From Gammaproteobacteria bacterium RBG_16_51_14 (GTDB lineage: Bacteria; Pseudomonadota; Gammaproteobacteria; Eutrophobiales; Eutrophobiaceae), in the NCBI GenBank assembly GCA_001802375.1, contig MGXK01000119.1, positions 10,802 to 49,742 of the forward strand: DNA of 38,941 nt. Direction: 5' to 3'. The notes beneath the pieces were generated by a model. It had not been told where the DNA came from. It saw only the letters and a program-made list of their open reading frames with translations, and searched no databases. How positions within the stretch are numbered: the stretch's first letter is position 1; each line of letters opens with the position of its first letter. A program made the position numbers and the translations under genes. This document shows positions 12,658 through 22,001 of the stretch, piece by piece.

Positions 12658-13469
12658 ATTTTGATTTTGCTGCTTTGCTGGTTTTCCTGACATTTGCCAG
12701 CGGGTTGATATGGGCTATTGATGCCTGGTTTCTGGCGCCCCGTCGCATAAGTAATGCCACAACCAGAACAACCGGGAGCGGTGAGGCAGGGCAAAATGCC
12801 TCGCATGAATCCGTTTTTGTTGAGTATGCACGATCTTTTTTCCCTATATTCCTGATTGTCCTGATCCTGCGCTCTTTTCTCGTCGAACCATTTAAAATAC
12901 CGTCAGCCTCGATGATGCCTACCCTTCTGATCGGGGATTTTATACTGGTTAATAAATATGATTACGGTATACGGCTACCCGTACTGAACTATAAAATAAT
13001 AGATAGAGGCACACCTGAGCGCGGTGATATTGTTGTATTCCGGTACCCCGAGGACCCGGGCATTCCTTTTATCAAACGGATTGTCGGATTACCTGGTGAC
13101 AAGGTTGCTTATTATGATAAGACCTTGTATATAAACAGTTTACCGGTATCGCAAATCCTGAAAGGCCATTATCAGGGGCAAGGTGCAGGAATCATGATGA
13201 ATGGGGTATCACTGCGACTTGAGTTACTGGATGATATTGAGCATGAGATCCTGATTGATCCGGGCAGAATGTCACAACGACTTGAAACCGTTGTACCGGA
13301 AGGTCATTATTTTGTCCTTGGAGACAATCGTGATAACAGTAAGGACAGTCGTTTCTGGGGATTCGTGCCGGATCAGAATCTGGTTGGCAGGGCATTCATG
13401 ATCTGGATGAATTGGGACAGAAAAAACGGCGGGATCGATATCAGTCGTATTGGTACGATGATGAAATAA
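12654..13469 (+). CDS. lepB: Signal peptidase I
   Basis: LepB cleaves signal peptides from exported preproteins on the outer face of the inner membrane. The 271-residue product has two N-terminal membrane segments (about residues 3-25 and 61-77). The catalytic serine is S86 in IPSASMMPT and the general-base lysine is K141 in [12 protein letters not shown]. Box [12 protein letters not shown], is present near residue 222. In the usual PSGSM motif glycine is replaced by alanine here (PSASM), a mild variation. It is somewhat shorter than E. coli LepB (324). It starts inside the lepA stop and is followed 25 bp later by the DUF4845 gene. Confidence 0.97.
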   Translation: MNFDFAALLVFLTFASGLIWAIDAWFLAPRRISNATTRTTGSGEAGQNASHESVFVEYARSFFPIFLIVLILRSFLVEPFKIPSASMMPTLLIGDFILVNKYDYGIRLPVLNYKIIDRGTPERGDIVVFRYPEDPGIPFIKRIVGLPGDKVAYYDKTLYINSLPVSQILKGHYQGQGAGIMMNGVSLRLELLDDIEHEILIDPGRMSQRLETVVPEGHYFVLGDNRDNSKDSRFWGFVPDQNLVGRAFMIWMNWDRKNGGIDISRIGTMMK

Positions 13470-13494
13470 AACTATCACTTATCAAGGGGGCATT

Positions 13495-13899
13495 ATGAAT
13501 CTGATAAAACGAAGACAAGGTGGAATTACCTTTATTGGTATATTACTCATACTGGCTGTACTCGCCTGTTTTGTTCTATTTGTATTGAAGGCATTCCCGT
13601 TATACAACGAATATTTCGCAGTAAAGACTGCCATGAATTCTGTTGCAAGTCAGCCAGCAGACCTGCTTGTCACCACCAGGGATATCCAGAAATCTTTTCT
13701 GAAAAATGTTCAGCTCAATAATGTGCAACGATTTGATGACAGATCAGTGAAAGAACTGGTGACGATTCAAAAGCCGGAAAAGAAAGGGCAACCTCGAGTA
13801 ATGCGTGTAACATATGAGGCCCGGAATGTACTATTTAAAAATATCTATTTATTGATGGCTGTTGATGAAAGCATAGCAATAGGGGGAGGTGCTGAATAG
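13495..13899 (+). CDS. DUF4845 family membrane protein
   Basis: This 134-residue protein has a short basic N-terminus (MNLIKRRQGG), one strongly hydrophobic segment (about residues 10-33) and a soluble tail of about 100 residues. The N-terminus resembles a type IV pilin-like leader but no processing is proven. DUF4845 proteins are commonly encoded between lepB and rnc in gammaproteobacteria and have no settled function. AAGGGGG at about 13482 is a good ribosome binding site for the ATG. The TAG stop at 13897-13899 overlaps the proposed rnc start by 4 bp. Confidence 0.8.
   Translation: MNLIKRRQGGITFIGILLILAVLACFVLFVLKAFPLYNEYFAVKTAMNSVASQPADLLVTTRDIQKSFLKNVQLNNVQRFDDRSVKELVTIQKPEKKGQPRVMRVTYEARNVLFKNIYLLMAVDESIAIGGGAE
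13881..13898 (+). promoter_or_regulatory. Strong Shine-Dalgarno before an AUA start codon of rnc
   Basis: AGGGGGAGGT at 13881-13890 contains a perfect GGAGGT. Five bases later comes ATA at 13896-13898, the first codon after an in-frame TGA (13893-13895). No ATG, GTG or TTG occurs between that stop and TTG at 13947, which lies inside the conserved RNase III N-terminus. The spacing and the protein homology both point to initiation at AUA. Confidence 0.65.
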
Positions 13900-14558
13900 A
13901 AAAGCTATTACAAGGCATCGGCTATGAATTCAATAATCTGGAACTTTTGCAAACTGCACTGACTCACCGCAGTTCAGGTTGTGTCAATAATGAACGCCTT
14001 GAATTCCTCGGTGATGCGTTACTGGGCTTTATCATCGCCGAGGCACTTTACAGGCAATTCCCGCAAGCATCTGAAGGTGAACTGACCCGCCTGCGGGCAT
14101 CTTTTGTCAATAAAGATACACTTGCCAAAGTGGCGAAAGGGATTGAACTTGGCAGACATTTAAAGCTGGGCAGCGGAGAACTGAAAAGTGGTGGCTGGAG
14201 ACGTGATTCCATACTTGCCAACACGGTCGAGGCCATATTCGGTGCTATCTACCTTGATTCCGGCATCGATATGTGCCGCAACTGTGTCTTGCATCTCTAT
14301 CAGGACTTGTTGACTGGTATTACCCCCGATACGCTTGTCAAGGACGCGAAGACCCGGCTTCAGGAATATCTTCAGGCCAGGAAGCAACCACTGCCGGTAT
14401 ACGATATCATTGCCGAGGAAGGTGAAGTACATGCGCGTGAATTTACCGTCGAATGCAAGGTAACCGGGCTCGAGGAAACCGTTATTGCACGTGGCCGGAG
14501 CAAGCGCAGTGCTGAACAGTCTGCAGCACAGAAAGCCATTGAATTGTTACTGTCCTGA
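13896..14558 (+). CDS. rnc: Ribonuclease III, apparently with a non-canonical AUA start
   Basis: RNase III cleaves double-stranded RNA in rRNA precursors and many mRNAs. Read from ATA at 13896 the product is 220 residues (E. coli 226). Its N-terminus, EKLLQGIGYEFNNLELLQ, aligns with the E. coli helix RLQRKLGYTFNHQELLQ. The signature NERLEFLGDALL and the downstream DSILANTVEAIFGAIYLDSG hold the catalytic acidic residues. The C-terminal dsRNA-binding domain ends SKRSAEQSAAQKAIELLL. Starting at TTG 13947 would remove the first 17 residues. The start overlaps the DUF4845 stop by 4 bp, and era follows after 23 bp. A sequencing error (ATG read as ATA) is the alternative. Confidence 0.92.
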   Translation: MEKLLQGIGYEFNNLELLQTALTHRSSGCVNNERLEFLGDALLGFIIAEALYRQFPQASEGELTRLRASFVNKDTLAKVAKGIELGRHLKLGSGELKSGGWRRDSILANTVEAIFGAIYLDSGIDMCRNCVLHLYQDLLTGITPDTLVKDAKTRLQEYLQARKQPLPVYDIIAEEGEVHAREFTVECKVTGLEETVIARGRSKRSAEQSAAQKAIELLLS

Positions 14559-14581
14559 ACCACAGCGGGCAAGTCTGTTAT

Positions 14582-15481
14582 ATGGTTCTGTCTCCTGATT
14601 ATCGTTGTGGTTATGTAACCATAATTGGTCGTCCTAACGTTGGTAAATCGACGCTGCTCAACCGTATACTTGGTCAGAAGATCAGTATCACTTCACGCAA
14701 GCCACAGACTACACGCTGGCACTTGCTGGGTATCAAGACAGACGATAAAAGTCAGGTAATCTATGTTGATACGCCAGGCCTGCAAAAATCGCCACAACGT
14801 GCAATTAACCGGTATATGAATCGTGAAGCTGTTAATTCAATAGCCCATGTTGACGTTCTGATTTTCATGATCGAGATCATGGTCTGGAATGAACTGGACT
14901 CATATGTACTGGATCTTATATGCAATAAATCTGTACCAGTCATTCTGGTGCTGAATAAAGCAGACAAGTTAAAAGACAAGCGGGCAATGTTGCCATTCAT
15001 AGATGAAATATCATCCAGGATGTCATTCGCCGGCGTTTTCCCTGTCTCGGCGACCAAAGGTGATAATGTCGATGAACTGCAGGAAACCATCAAAACATTG
15101 CTGCCGATAGCACATCCCCTGTTTCCGGAAAATCAGTTAACAGATCGCAACGAGCGGTTTTTCGCGGCCGAGTTCATACGTGAAAAGCTGACTGGAAAGC
15201 TGGGAGATGAAATCCCTTACCGGTTGGCTGTCACCATTGACCAGTTCAGACACAGGGATAAAGTACTCCACATCTATGCGACGATATGGGTTGAACGCCA
15301 GGGTCAAAAGAAAATTGTGATTGGAGAAAATGGAAAAATATTGAAATCGGTGGGTGAACAGGCAAGAAAAGATATGGAATCCATGTTTGGCTGCAAGGTG
15401 TTTTTACAGACCTGGGTCAGGATCAAACGCAGGTGGGATGATAATGAACAGGCATTGAAACAATTTGGTTATGAAAATTAG
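14582..15481 (+). CDS. era: Era GTPase, 16S rRNA maturation
   Basis: Era binds the 3' end of 16S rRNA and GTP and is needed for 30S assembly. The 299-residue length equals E. coli (301). GTPase motifs: P-loop GRPNVGKST (about residues 16-24), switch I SRKPQTTRW, DTPGL and LNKADKL. The C-terminal KH domain has GENGKILKSVGEQARKDME-like GxxG sequence. It is the third gene of the rnc-era-recO set; rnc ends 23 bp upstream and recO starts 17 bp downstream, so the three should be one transcript. Confidence 0.98.
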   Translation: MVLSPDYRCGYVTIIGRPNVGKSTLLNRILGQKISITSRKPQTTRWHLLGIKTDDKSQVIYVDTPGLQKSPQRAINRYMNREAVNSIAHVDVLIFMIEIMVWNELDSYVLDLICNKSVPVILVLNKADKLKDKRAMLPFIDEISSRMSFAGVFPVSATKGDNVDELQETIKTLLPIAHPLFPENQLTDRNERFFAAEFIREKLTGKLGDEIPYRLAVTIDQFRHRDKVLHIYATIWVERQGQKKIVIGENGKILKSVGEQARKDMESMFGCKVFLQTWVRIKRRWDDNEQALKQFGYEN

Positions 15482-15498
15482 TACCTGCTAGGACGGTC

Positions 15499-16221
15499 TT
15501 GAGAATCCCACTGCATCCCTGTTATATCCTGCACCAGCGTAGCTACCGTGAAACCAGCCTGTTGCTGGATGTATTCTCGCGTGATCATGGACGTGTCGGC
15601 CTGATTGCCAAGGGAGCTAAAAGGAAACGTGCTGTACCCCAGGGGATATTACAGCCTTATCGCCGGTTATTGATTTCCTGGACCGGGAAGGGTGAATTAT
15701 TCACATTAACAGGCATTGAATCAGAGTCCTCCTCACTGATGCCGTTGTCAGGTCAGGTCATGGCCGGGTTTTACCTGAACGAGTTGATATTACGTTTATT
15801 GCATCGACATGAGGCGCATGCGGAACTGTTTGATGCCTACGAAGAATCTCTGGTAAGACTCGGAAAGGGATTTTCAGAACAACCGGTATTGCGGATCTTT
15901 GAGAAACGATTGCTGCAATCATTAGGCTATGGACTTGTACTGGATCACGATGTGCAGTCAGGTCAACCCATTGATGGCAATCAGGAATATTATTACCAGT
16001 TTGATCTGGGTCCGTTATCTCTGAAACCAATCACCCCTGATCATCTCAAGCTGTCAGGCCGAACCTTGCAGGCACTCCGGGATGAATATCTGGAAGATAC
16101 TGATTCACTGCGTGAGGCCAGACATCTCATGCGCAGCATTCTGCACAGGCATCTGGGAGAAAAGCCACTGGCGAGCAGAGAACTGTATCAGGCCTACCTT
16201 AAAAACCGGATAAGGCCATGA
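15499..16221 (+). CDS. recO: DNA repair protein RecO
   Basis: RecO works with RecR and RecF to load RecA onto SSB-coated single-stranded DNA. The 240-residue product begins at TTG 15499, with AGGACGG just upstream as a plausible ribosome binding site. The N-terminal OB-fold segment HQRSYRETSLLLDVFSRDHGRVGLIAKGAKR is clear when aligned in parts to E. coli HSRPWSETSLMLDVF. A helical region with LRIFEKRLLQSLGYGL follows, and the C-terminus LMRSILHRHLGEKPLASRELY is typical. The usual zinc cysteines of longer RecO proteins are absent, as in E. coli. It follows era by 17 bp. Confidence 0.95.
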   Translation: MRIPLHPCYILHQRSYRETSLLLDVFSRDHGRVGLIAKGAKRKRAVPQGILQPYRRLLISWTGKGELFTLTGIESESSSLMPLSGQVMAGFYLNELILRLLHRHEAHAELFDAYEESLVRLGKGFSEQPVLRIFEKRLLQSLGYGLVLDHDVQSGQPIDGNQEYYYQFDLGPLSLKPITPDHLKLSGRTLQALRDEYLEDTDSLREARHLMRSILHRHLGEKPLASRELYQAYLKNRIRP

Positions 16222-16222
16222 A

Positions 16223-16669
16223 ATGTCTATCCTGTTCCCATATCATGGTGTTATACGGGGTTCCCTTAAAGTACCTGAAGCACGTCTGATCTCTTGCTAT
16301 CATTTACCGGTACTGTTCAAATCGGATCCTGACGAAAATGAAGATGTATTATTTAAGGGTGGTCTGAATAATTCCGTACCCAGCCAGGGGGGTACCGGGG
16401 CCCTGCATTTTTCAGACCACGACAAAATCGCCTGGACAATTTCATCGGGAATGAAATTGGACATCCCGAAGGGATGCCGGGAAGGCGAATTACAGGGAGG
16501 TTATTCGTCAACGATTTTGAACAGTGCGCAAGCACTGGCCCGAAGGGCGCATACCATGGAGGGTATGCGTAAAAGCAAAAATGCGATTATTGCTTTGTCT
16601 CACATTTCAATGGCTTATCAACCATTGGAAAGGGTGGTGCCTCCACGCGCCGCTGAAACCATGAATTAA
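16223..16669 (+). CDS. Unrecognised ORF between recO and pdxJ
   Basis: I do not recognise this 148-residue product and see no domain, signal peptide or membrane segment. For it: the frame is open for 148 codons, the ATG lies 1 bp past the recO stop with AAGG 7 bp upstream, and codon choice looks like that of its neighbours. The C-terminal part (about residues 95-140) could be helical. Against it: the same DNA holds an unusual series of perfect hairpins from 16263 to 16646, which may mean the region works as RNA. In E. coli recO and pdxJ are adjacent with nothing between. The protein may be real, the RNA may be real, or both. Confidence 0.42.
   Translation: MSILFPYHGVIRGSLKVPEARLISCYHLPVLFKSDPDENEDVLFKGGLNNSVPSQGGTGALHFSDHDKIAWTISSGMKLDIPKGCREGELQGGYSSTILNSAQALARRAHTMEGMRKSKNAIIALSHISMAYQPLERVVPPRAAETMN
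16263..16646 (+). other. Hairpin-rich stretch, candidate structured RNA
   Basis: Perfect helices follow one another almost without gaps. CCCTTAAA 16263-16270 pairs with 16352-16359. AGTACC 16270-16275 pairs with 16309-16314. A 10-bp stem GTGGTCTGAA joins 16359-16368 to 16411-16420 and encloses GTACCC/GGGTAC (16376-16381/16390-16395). TCGCC/GGCGA (16428-16432/16484-16488) encloses a 9-bp hairpin (16437-16445/16451-16459, loop CGGGA) and CATCCC-GAA-GGGATG (16462-16476). Then come CAGTGC-GCAA-GCACTG (16522-16537, a GNRA loop on the plus strand), GCCC-GAA-GGGC (16538-16548), GCATACC/GGTATGC (16549-16555/16562-16568, loop ATGGAG), AAAGCAA/TTGCTTT (16572-16578/16590-16596) and CAATGG/CCATTG (16608-16613/16622-16627). 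Some are mutually exclusive by one base. No known RNA family was recognised. Confidence 0.4.
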
Positions 16670-16758
16670 TCCGGATATCCTTGGATAATATATCCACTGT
16701 AATTGTGTACTATTAGGGTTAGAATACCGCCTTTTTTTCAGACCAACTGACAGTTAAC

Positions 16759-17490
16759 ATGAACCCCATCCTGCTCGGCGTAAATATTGATCACGTGGCC
16801 ACGTTGAGGCAATCACGCCTGGTTCGTTACCCGGATCCCGTGCAGGCGGCATTGGCAGCGGAACAGGCGGGGGCAGATTCGATCACAGTTCATTTGCGTG
16901 AGGATCGCAGACATATTCAGGAACGTGATGTTTATTTACTGCGAGAGGTCATGTTGACACCCATGAATCTGGAAATGGCTGTCACTGAGGAAATGCTTGC
17001 CTTTGCAGAAGGTGTTAAACCTGAATTCTGTTGTCTTGTACCCGAACGACGCGAGGAATTAACTACAGAAGGTGGACTGGATGTATCAGGTCAGCTTTCC
17101 CGAATCAGGGACGCCTGTCAGCGCCTGACTGAAGCCGGGATATGTGTGTCATTGTTTATTAATGCAGATCCGGAACAAATTGCTGCTGCGACTGTGGCTG
17201 GGGCGCCGGTAATAGAACTCCATACCGGTCATTATGCCGATACGAAAAATGCCAGGGATCGAAACAGGGAATTAGGCCGGATTATCCATGGTGTACAACA
17301 AGGCAGGGCAGCCAATCTGCAGGTCAATGCCGGGCATGGCCTGAATTACCAGAATGTACAGTCCATTGCCGGTATTCCCGACATCCATGAATTGAATATC
17401 GGGCATGGCATCATTGCGCGGGCTGTGTTTACAGGGCTGACAAATGCGGTTATGGAAATGAAACAATTGATGAACATGGTACGTCAATAA
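16759..17490 (+). CDS. pdxJ: Pyridoxine 5'-phosphate synthase
   Basis: PdxJ condenses 1-deoxyxylulose 5-phosphate with 3-amino-2-oxopropyl phosphate to form pyridoxine 5'-phosphate, the last ring-forming step of de novo vitamin B6 synthesis. The 243-residue TIM-barrel protein shows the family motifs [12 protein letters not shown] (residues about 9-20), the active-site [13 protein letters not shown] and the C-terminal [12 protein letters not shown] and [12 protein letters not shown]. In E. coli acpS follows immediately; here prfC does, and acpS is not found in the window. The gene has an 89-bp gap before it, containing a T7 run at 16733-16739. Confidence 0.97.
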   Translation: MNPILLGVNIDHVATLRQSRLVRYPDPVQAALAAEQAGADSITVHLREDRRHIQERDVYLLREVMLTPMNLEMAVTEEMLAFAEGVKPEFCCLVPERREELTTEGGLDVSGQLSRIRDACQRLTEAGICVSLFINADPEQIAAATVAGAPVIELHTGHYADTKNARDRNRELGRIIHGVQQGRAANLQVNAGHGLNYQNVQSIAGIPDIHELNIGHGIIARAVFTGLTNAVMEMKQLMNMVRQ

Positions 17491-17534
17491 GAAAACACAG
17501 TATTTGTATTGAAAATATCCATTACGAGTGAATC

Positions 17535-19109
17535 ATGTCTGAACTGAATTCGCAGATTGCCAGGCGACGTACATTCGCGATTATTTCGCATCCGGATGCG
17601 GGTAAAACGACGGTAACAGAACAACTGCTGCTTATTGGCGGTGCTATCCAGATGGCTGGGACCGTGAAGGCACGGAAGTCATCCAGGCACGCTACTTCTG
17701 ACTGGATGGCCATGGAAAAAGAACGGGGTATTTCCATCACCAGTTCTGTCATGCAGTTTGAATTTAACAACAGGATAATCAATCTGCTCGATACCCCGGG
17801 ACATGCAGATTTCTCTGAAGATACTTACCGGACCCTGACCGCAGTTGACTCTGCCCTCATGGTGATCGATGTCGCCAAAGGGGTTGAAGAAAGAACCATC
17901 AAGCTGATGGATGTCTGTCGTCTGCGCAATACACCGATCATTACCTTTATCAACAAGCTGGACAGGGAGGGAAAGGATCCCATTGTATTACTGGACGAGA
18001 TTGAACATGAACTCAATATACAATGTGTTCCCATCACCTGGCCTGTTGGAATGGGAGCGCGTTTGCGGGGGATCTGTCATCTCCGCCAGGATAAAATACG
18101 TCTTTATTGTAAAGGCAATAGTGATCGTCACAGTACGATAATTGATGGTGTACACAGTAAGGAAGTGGCTGAACTACTGGGGCCCGCCCTGGATGAATTA
18201 AAGGAACAGACGGATCTTGTAAACGGGATTTATCCTGAATTTGATAACAATTCCTTTCTTGCAGGAAAACAGACACCGGTATTCTTTGGCTCGGCACTGC
18301 ATAATTTCGGGGTTTCGGAATTTCTTGATTGTCTAATGCAGTATTCGCCTGCACCACTGCCAAGAATCTGTGAGGAACGTGTTGTTGAACCAGGGGAACC
18401 CGGTTTCAGCGGGTTTGTCTTCAAGATCCAGGCAAATATGGATCCTGCTCACCGGGATCGAATTGCCTTTTTACGCATCTGTTCCGGGCAATACCAGAAA
18501 GGCATGAAAATGCGTCATGTCAGGTTGGGACGGGATATTCAAATTTCGAATGCATTGACCTTCATGGCAGGTAACCGTGATCAGGCGGAAACTGCCTGGC
18601 CAGGTGATATTATCGGCTTGCATAATCACGGTACAATCCAGGTTGGGGACACCTTTACTCAAGGTGAGCAACTTACATTCAGTGGTATTCCGCATTTTGC
18701 CCCGGAGTTGTTTCGACGGGTACAGTTACGGGACCCGTTGAAAATGAAGGCATTGTTGAAAGGGCTTGTGCAATTGGGGGAAGAAGGGGCGACCCAGATT
18801 TTCAGGCCGTTAAACAGCAATAACCTGATTCTGGGTGCCGTCGGTATTCTGCAGTTCGACGTTGTCGCCTGGCGACTCAAGGAAGAATATGGTGTTGATT
18901 GCGGCTACGACACCATACCGGTCAAGACAGCACGCTGGATTGAGTGCCATGATGAAAAGCGTTTAAGGGAATTTCGCAACAAGGTTTCTGATAATCTTGC
19001 CCTTGATGGGGGAGAACACCTGACCTACCTTGCCCCTTCCATGGTTAATCTGAACCTGATTATGGAGCGCTGGCCGGAAATTACATTTCATGTCACCCGG
19101 GAACACTGA
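17535..19109 (+). CDS. prfC: Peptide chain release factor 3
   Basis: RF3 is a GTPase that recycles RF1 and RF2 from the ribosome after termination. The 524-residue length matches E. coli (529). The G domain has P-loop [13 protein letters not shown] (about residues 17-29), the switch I segment [33 protein letters not shown] and [10 protein letters not shown]3-specific domains II and III follow, with [21 protein letters not shown]. The ATG at 17535 gives the standard start [20 protein letters not shown]. It lies 44 bp after pdxJ and ends only 10 bp from the convergent rne stop. Confidence 0.98.
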   Translation: MSELNSQIARRRTFAIISHPDAGKTTVTEQLLLIGGAIQMAGTVKARKSSRHATSDWMAMEKERGISITSSVMQFEFNNRIINLLDTPGHADFSEDTYRTLTAVDSALMVIDVAKGVEERTIKLMDVCRLRNTPIITFINKLDREGKDPIVLLDEIEHELNIQCVPITWPVGMGARLRGICHLRQDKIRLYCKGNSDRHSTIIDGVHSKEVAELLGPALDELKEQTDLVNGIYPEFDNNSFLAGKQTPVFFGSALHNFGVSEFLDCLMQYSPAPLPRICEERVVEPGEPGFSGFVFKIQANMDPAHRDRIAFLRICSGQYQKGMKMRHVRLGRDIQISNALTFMAGNRDQAETAWPGDIIGLHNHGTIQVGDTFTQGEQLTFSGIPHFAPELFRRVQLRDPLKMKALLKGLVQLGEEGATQIFRPLNSNNLILGAVGILQFDVVAWRLKEEYGVDCGYDTIPVKTARWIECHDEKRLREFRNKVSDNLALDGGEHLTYLAPSMVNLNLIMERWPEITFHVTREH

Positions 19110-19119
19110 TCATCCTTTT

Positions 19120-21507
19120 TTATTCCTTGTCCTGTTCTTTCAATTCAGCATCACTTGCATTATCAATGCTGTCATTACGGACTGGAACTGAGTTTGGATT
19201 TATCTGGGTGATTTCATCATCACGCCCGGCTTCGCCTGAATGAGTATCCTTTTGAATTGCATGGGGTCTGGAATCTGAATAGGTAACAGATCCTGCTGTG
19301 ACCATATCAGATCTGGGTTCAACGATTCGAGTATTGCTGTCCGCTATGACAGGATCAACTGAAGTCATGGTTTCCTTTATCGAGGAGTTCTCATTAACAG
19401 ACGTTTGCTGACGCGTATGATCACTTTTGGATACAGTCTGATCAGTTGCTATATCATCCGGAGAATTCTGTGTATTCTGCCTGGTGTTACTTTGCGGTGC
19501 ATTGTCATCACGACGCCGACGCCCACCGCGGCGGCCACGTCGTGGCCCTGAAGGCATTTTTTTCGTTGTTCCAGAATCTGCAGTACCCGCTTCACTATTT
19601 TTACCAGGATTCCCCCTGGGACTATCATCGCGCCCGGATCTGTTATTATTTCTCCGCTGACGATTCCCTTCCCTGTTGCCACGTCTTGGACGCTCCCGGT
19701 TAATTTCGCCGGTACGTTCGTTTCGAACCTGGCCTAATTGTTGTTTTTGCAGGGAATTACTCTGCTGGCTGGTTACTTGTGTAGATTGTTTTTTTTCATC
19801 GGGGACACCAAACAGGCTGCCAAACAGGCGTGAAATCAATCCTTTTGTCTTGATGCTGCCTATGTCCCTGCCGCCGGAAGGGGCCGGTGATTCAGGTACA
19901 ATCTGTTTGACAGCGGGCACTTCAACAGCTTGTTTTTTCACGCTGGAAGATACTTCTTCAGTATCCGCATCCTTGTTTTCATAGGGTAACAGGTAACTGG
20001 CCTGTTGATGTTCACCTTGCATTGCTTCGGATAAACGTACCCTCTGCACCTTGTATTGTGGAGTTTCCATTGACGGATCAGGTATAAGGATAATATCCAC
20101 ATCAACCCGATTTTCAATATCCCTGATTACCTGGCGTTTTTCATTGAGCAGAAACGTCGCCGCATCGACGGGTAGTCGTGCTACAACCTTGGCTGTCATA
20201 TCCTTCATTGATTCTTCTTCGATGATGCGCAGTACTGCAAAAGCGAGTGACTCCACACCGCGGATCGTACCCTGACCATCACAACGCGGACAGGGAATAT
20301 GACTGGATTCGCCCAGTGATGGCCGGAGTCGCTGTCGCGACATTTCCAGTAAACCAAAACGGGAGATGCGCCCGACCTGTACCCTCGCCCGGTCAAGACG
20401 CAAGTCTTCTTTCAGACGATTTTCGACTACCCGCTGATTACGGGAGTTCATCATGTCTATGAAGTCGATGACAATCAAACCACCCAGATCACGCAATCGT
20501 AGTTGCCTGGCGATTTCCTCAGCTGCTTCGAGGTTGGTGTTCAGCGCGGTTTCCTCAATGTCGCTGCCTGCGGTTGCACGCGCTGAATTGATATCGATTG
20601 TGACCAGCGCTTCCGTGTGGTCGATAATCAAGGCCCCACCCGAATGCAAAGAGAGATGTCTGGAAAAAGCCGATTCAATCTGGTTTTCAATCTGATAGCG
20701 GGTAAACAGCGGTTCCGGGTCCTTGTATAGCTTGAGTTTATCCAGGTTAGAGGGCATGACCTGCTTCATAAAATCATATGCGCGCTTATGGACCTCCGGG
20801 TCATCTATCCAGATTTCGCTGATATCCTGTCTCAGGTAATCACGAATGGCACGGATGATGACCTCGCTTTCCTGGTAAATCAGAAACGGGGCGGGACGAT
20901 CTTTTGCAGCGGATGCTATGGAATTCCACAGTTGCATGAGATAGTCCAGATCCCATTGCAGTTCTTCAGACGATTTTCCGACACCGGCGGTCCGCAGGAT
21001 CAGTCCCATTCCAGGAGGGATGTCGAGTGTACTCATTGCCTCGCGGGCTTCAGTCCGGTCACTGCCCTCAATTTGTCTGGATACCCCACCGGCCCGGGGA
21101 TTGCTGGGCATCAGAACCAGGTAACGGCCAGCGAGACTGATAAAGGTGGTCAGTGCAGCCCCTTTATTACCTCTTTCCTCTTTCTCAACCTGAATAATGA
21201 ATTCCTGCCCTTCAGACAGGTCTTCCTTGATGTTAATACGACCGTCGCGGTTATCATCTGTCTTCTGGGTTTTTAATAAGGAATGGGCGATTTCCTTGAA
21301 GGGGAGAAAACCATGCCTTTCAGCGCCGTAGTCAACGAAGGCCGCTTCGAGGCTGGGTTCAATGCGAATAATACGGCCCTTGTATATATTGGATTTTTTC
21401 TTTTCGCGTCGCGTTGATTCAATATCAAGATCATACAGACGCTGGCCATCCACTAGCGCCACACGCAACTCTTCCGGCTGAGTTGCATTGATCAGCATTC
21501 TTTTCAT
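19120..21507 (-). CDS. rne: Ribonuclease E
   Basis: RNase E is the main endoribonuclease for mRNA decay and for rRNA and tRNA maturation and is the scaffold of the degradosome. The 795-residue product begins [13 protein letters not shown], identical in style to E. coli. Its N-terminal half (to about residue 500) has the S1 domain ([19 protein letters not shown]), the DNase I-like catalytic segments [13 protein letters not shown] and [10 protein letters not shown] with the metal-binding aspartates, and the Zn-link CPRCDGQGT. The rest is a low-complexity, disordered tail with arginine-rich RNA-binding stretches ([14 protein letters not shown] near residue 655). The tail is shorter than in E. 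coli (1061 residues). Divergent to rluC, as in E. coli. Confidence 0.97.
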   Translation of the reverse strand: MKRMLINATQPEELRVALVDGQRLYDLDIESTRREKKKSNIYKGRIIRIEPSLEAAFVDYGAERHGFLPFKEIAHSLLKTQKTDDNRDGRINIKEDLSEGQEFIIQVEKEERGNKGAALTTFISLAGRYLVLMPSNPRAGGVSRQIEGSDRTEAREAMSTLDIPPGMGLILRTAGVGKSSEELQWDLDYLMQLWNSIASAAKDRPAPFLIYQESEVIIRAIRDYLRQDISEIWIDDPEVHKRAYDFMKQVMPSNLDKLKLYKDPEPLFTRYQIENQIESAFSRHLSLHSGGALIIDHTEALVTIDINSARATAGSDIEETALNTNLEAAEEIARQLRLRDLGGLIVIDFIDMMNSRNQRVVENRLKEDLRLDRARVQVGRISRFGLLEMSRQRLRPSLGESSHIPCPRCDGQGTIRGVESLAFAVLRIIEEESMKDMTAKVVARLPVDAATFLLNEKRQVIRDIENRVDVDIILIPDPSMETPQYKVQRVRLSEAMQGEHQQASYLLPYENKDADTEEVSSSVKKQAVEVPAVKQIVPESPAPSGGRDIGSIKTKGLISRLFGSLFGVPDEKKQSTQVTSQQSNSLQKQQLGQVRNERTGEINRERPRRGNREGNRQRRNNNRSGRDDSPRGNPGKNSEAGTADSGTTKKMPSGPRRGRRGGRRRRDDNAPQSNTRQNTQNSPDDIATDQTVSKSDHTRQQTSVNENSSIKETMTSVDPVIADSNTRIVEPRSDMVTAGSVTYSDSRPHAIQKDTHSGEAGRDDEITQINPNSVPVRNDSIDNASDAELKEQDKE

Positions 21508-21965
21508 TGTTTCCTGTGTTCCTTTTCAATTTGCGCTCGACCATGCTGGAGTAGCGAGTTTCAGTCGACTCTCATTCTTTATCCGTCTGCTCAAAGCAGG
21601 TGGGAGCGCATTAGTTATTGCTCATTAAATCAGGGTAGAGCAATAGTTAAACCCTTGGCCTGTACAATTGCCTGTAGTTACACTATTTCAGTGCTATCTT
21701 GTACTGTTTCAGCAGCACGACATTTGTGTTACAGGGCTTCCGGTTGGTCTGAACAGAACTGTGAAAATCAGGCATTGCATTCTATTTTCACAGGCATGTC
21801 ACTGGTATCGGGAGGTGGTGGAAGCGCCGTCCGGACTGTTCTTACAGACCGTATCTTATCTTCTGCACCACGTTTGTCTCGCCACCCCGCTACAGCAGTT
21901 ACCATGCTGTTTTCAGGCCATTTTCTCTGCATGGCCACCCTCAAGTCATACTTACTGCGGCTACA
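21508..21965 (-). promoter_or_regulatory. Long structured 5' leader of rne (putative autoregulatory UTR)
   Basis: In E. coli the rne mRNA has a leader of about 360 nt whose hairpins let RNase E cut its own message. Here the rne-rluC spacer is 523 bp without a convincing ORF and is rich in helices. TATTGCTC 21616-21623 pairs with 21638-21645. A 10-bp stem CTGTGAAAAT 21759-21768 pairs with 21784-21793 (15-nt loop). That hairpin is enclosed by GGTCTG-AACAG 21746-21756 pairing with CTGTT 21836-21840 and CAGACC 21845-21850 (one 4-nt bulge). CTGC-TCAAA-GCAG lies near 21587-21599. The helices are symmetric, so the strand is inferred from the rne precedent. I cannot show homology to the E. coli hp2 element. 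Confidence 0.5.
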
Positions 21966-21971
21966 GCTGAT

Positions 21972-22001
21972 AATATAGCAATATTGCACTACCCAGTGCA
22001 A
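21972..22001 (-). promoter_or_regulatory. Candidate rne promoter overlapping an inverted repeat
   Basis: Read on the minus strand, TATATT (plus 21972-21977) is a 5/6 -10 box and TTGCAC (plus 21996-22001) a weak -35, spaced 18 bp. It would give an rne leader of about 460 nt. The spacer and -35 lie in an imperfect inverted repeat, GCAATATTGCAC (21978-21989) and GTGCAATTGC (21996-22005), whose core ATTGCAC/GTGCAAT is perfect. The repeat sits 26 bp before the rluC ATG, so it could also be a hairpin in the rluC leader or an operator shared by both genes. Confidence 0.35.

Noticed and set aside
16263-16646. Known large RNAs: RNase P RNA, tmRNA, 6S RNA, 4.5S RNA, group I or II intron
   Set aside because: I looked for their conserved sequence blocks (such as GGAGGAAAGUCC of RNase P or the domain V of group II introns) and found none.
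21655-21978. Two overlapping plus-strand ORFs (107 and 100 codons) in the rne-rluC spacer
   Set aside because: No ribosome binding site, low-complexity translations, and overlap with strong helices expected in the rne leader.
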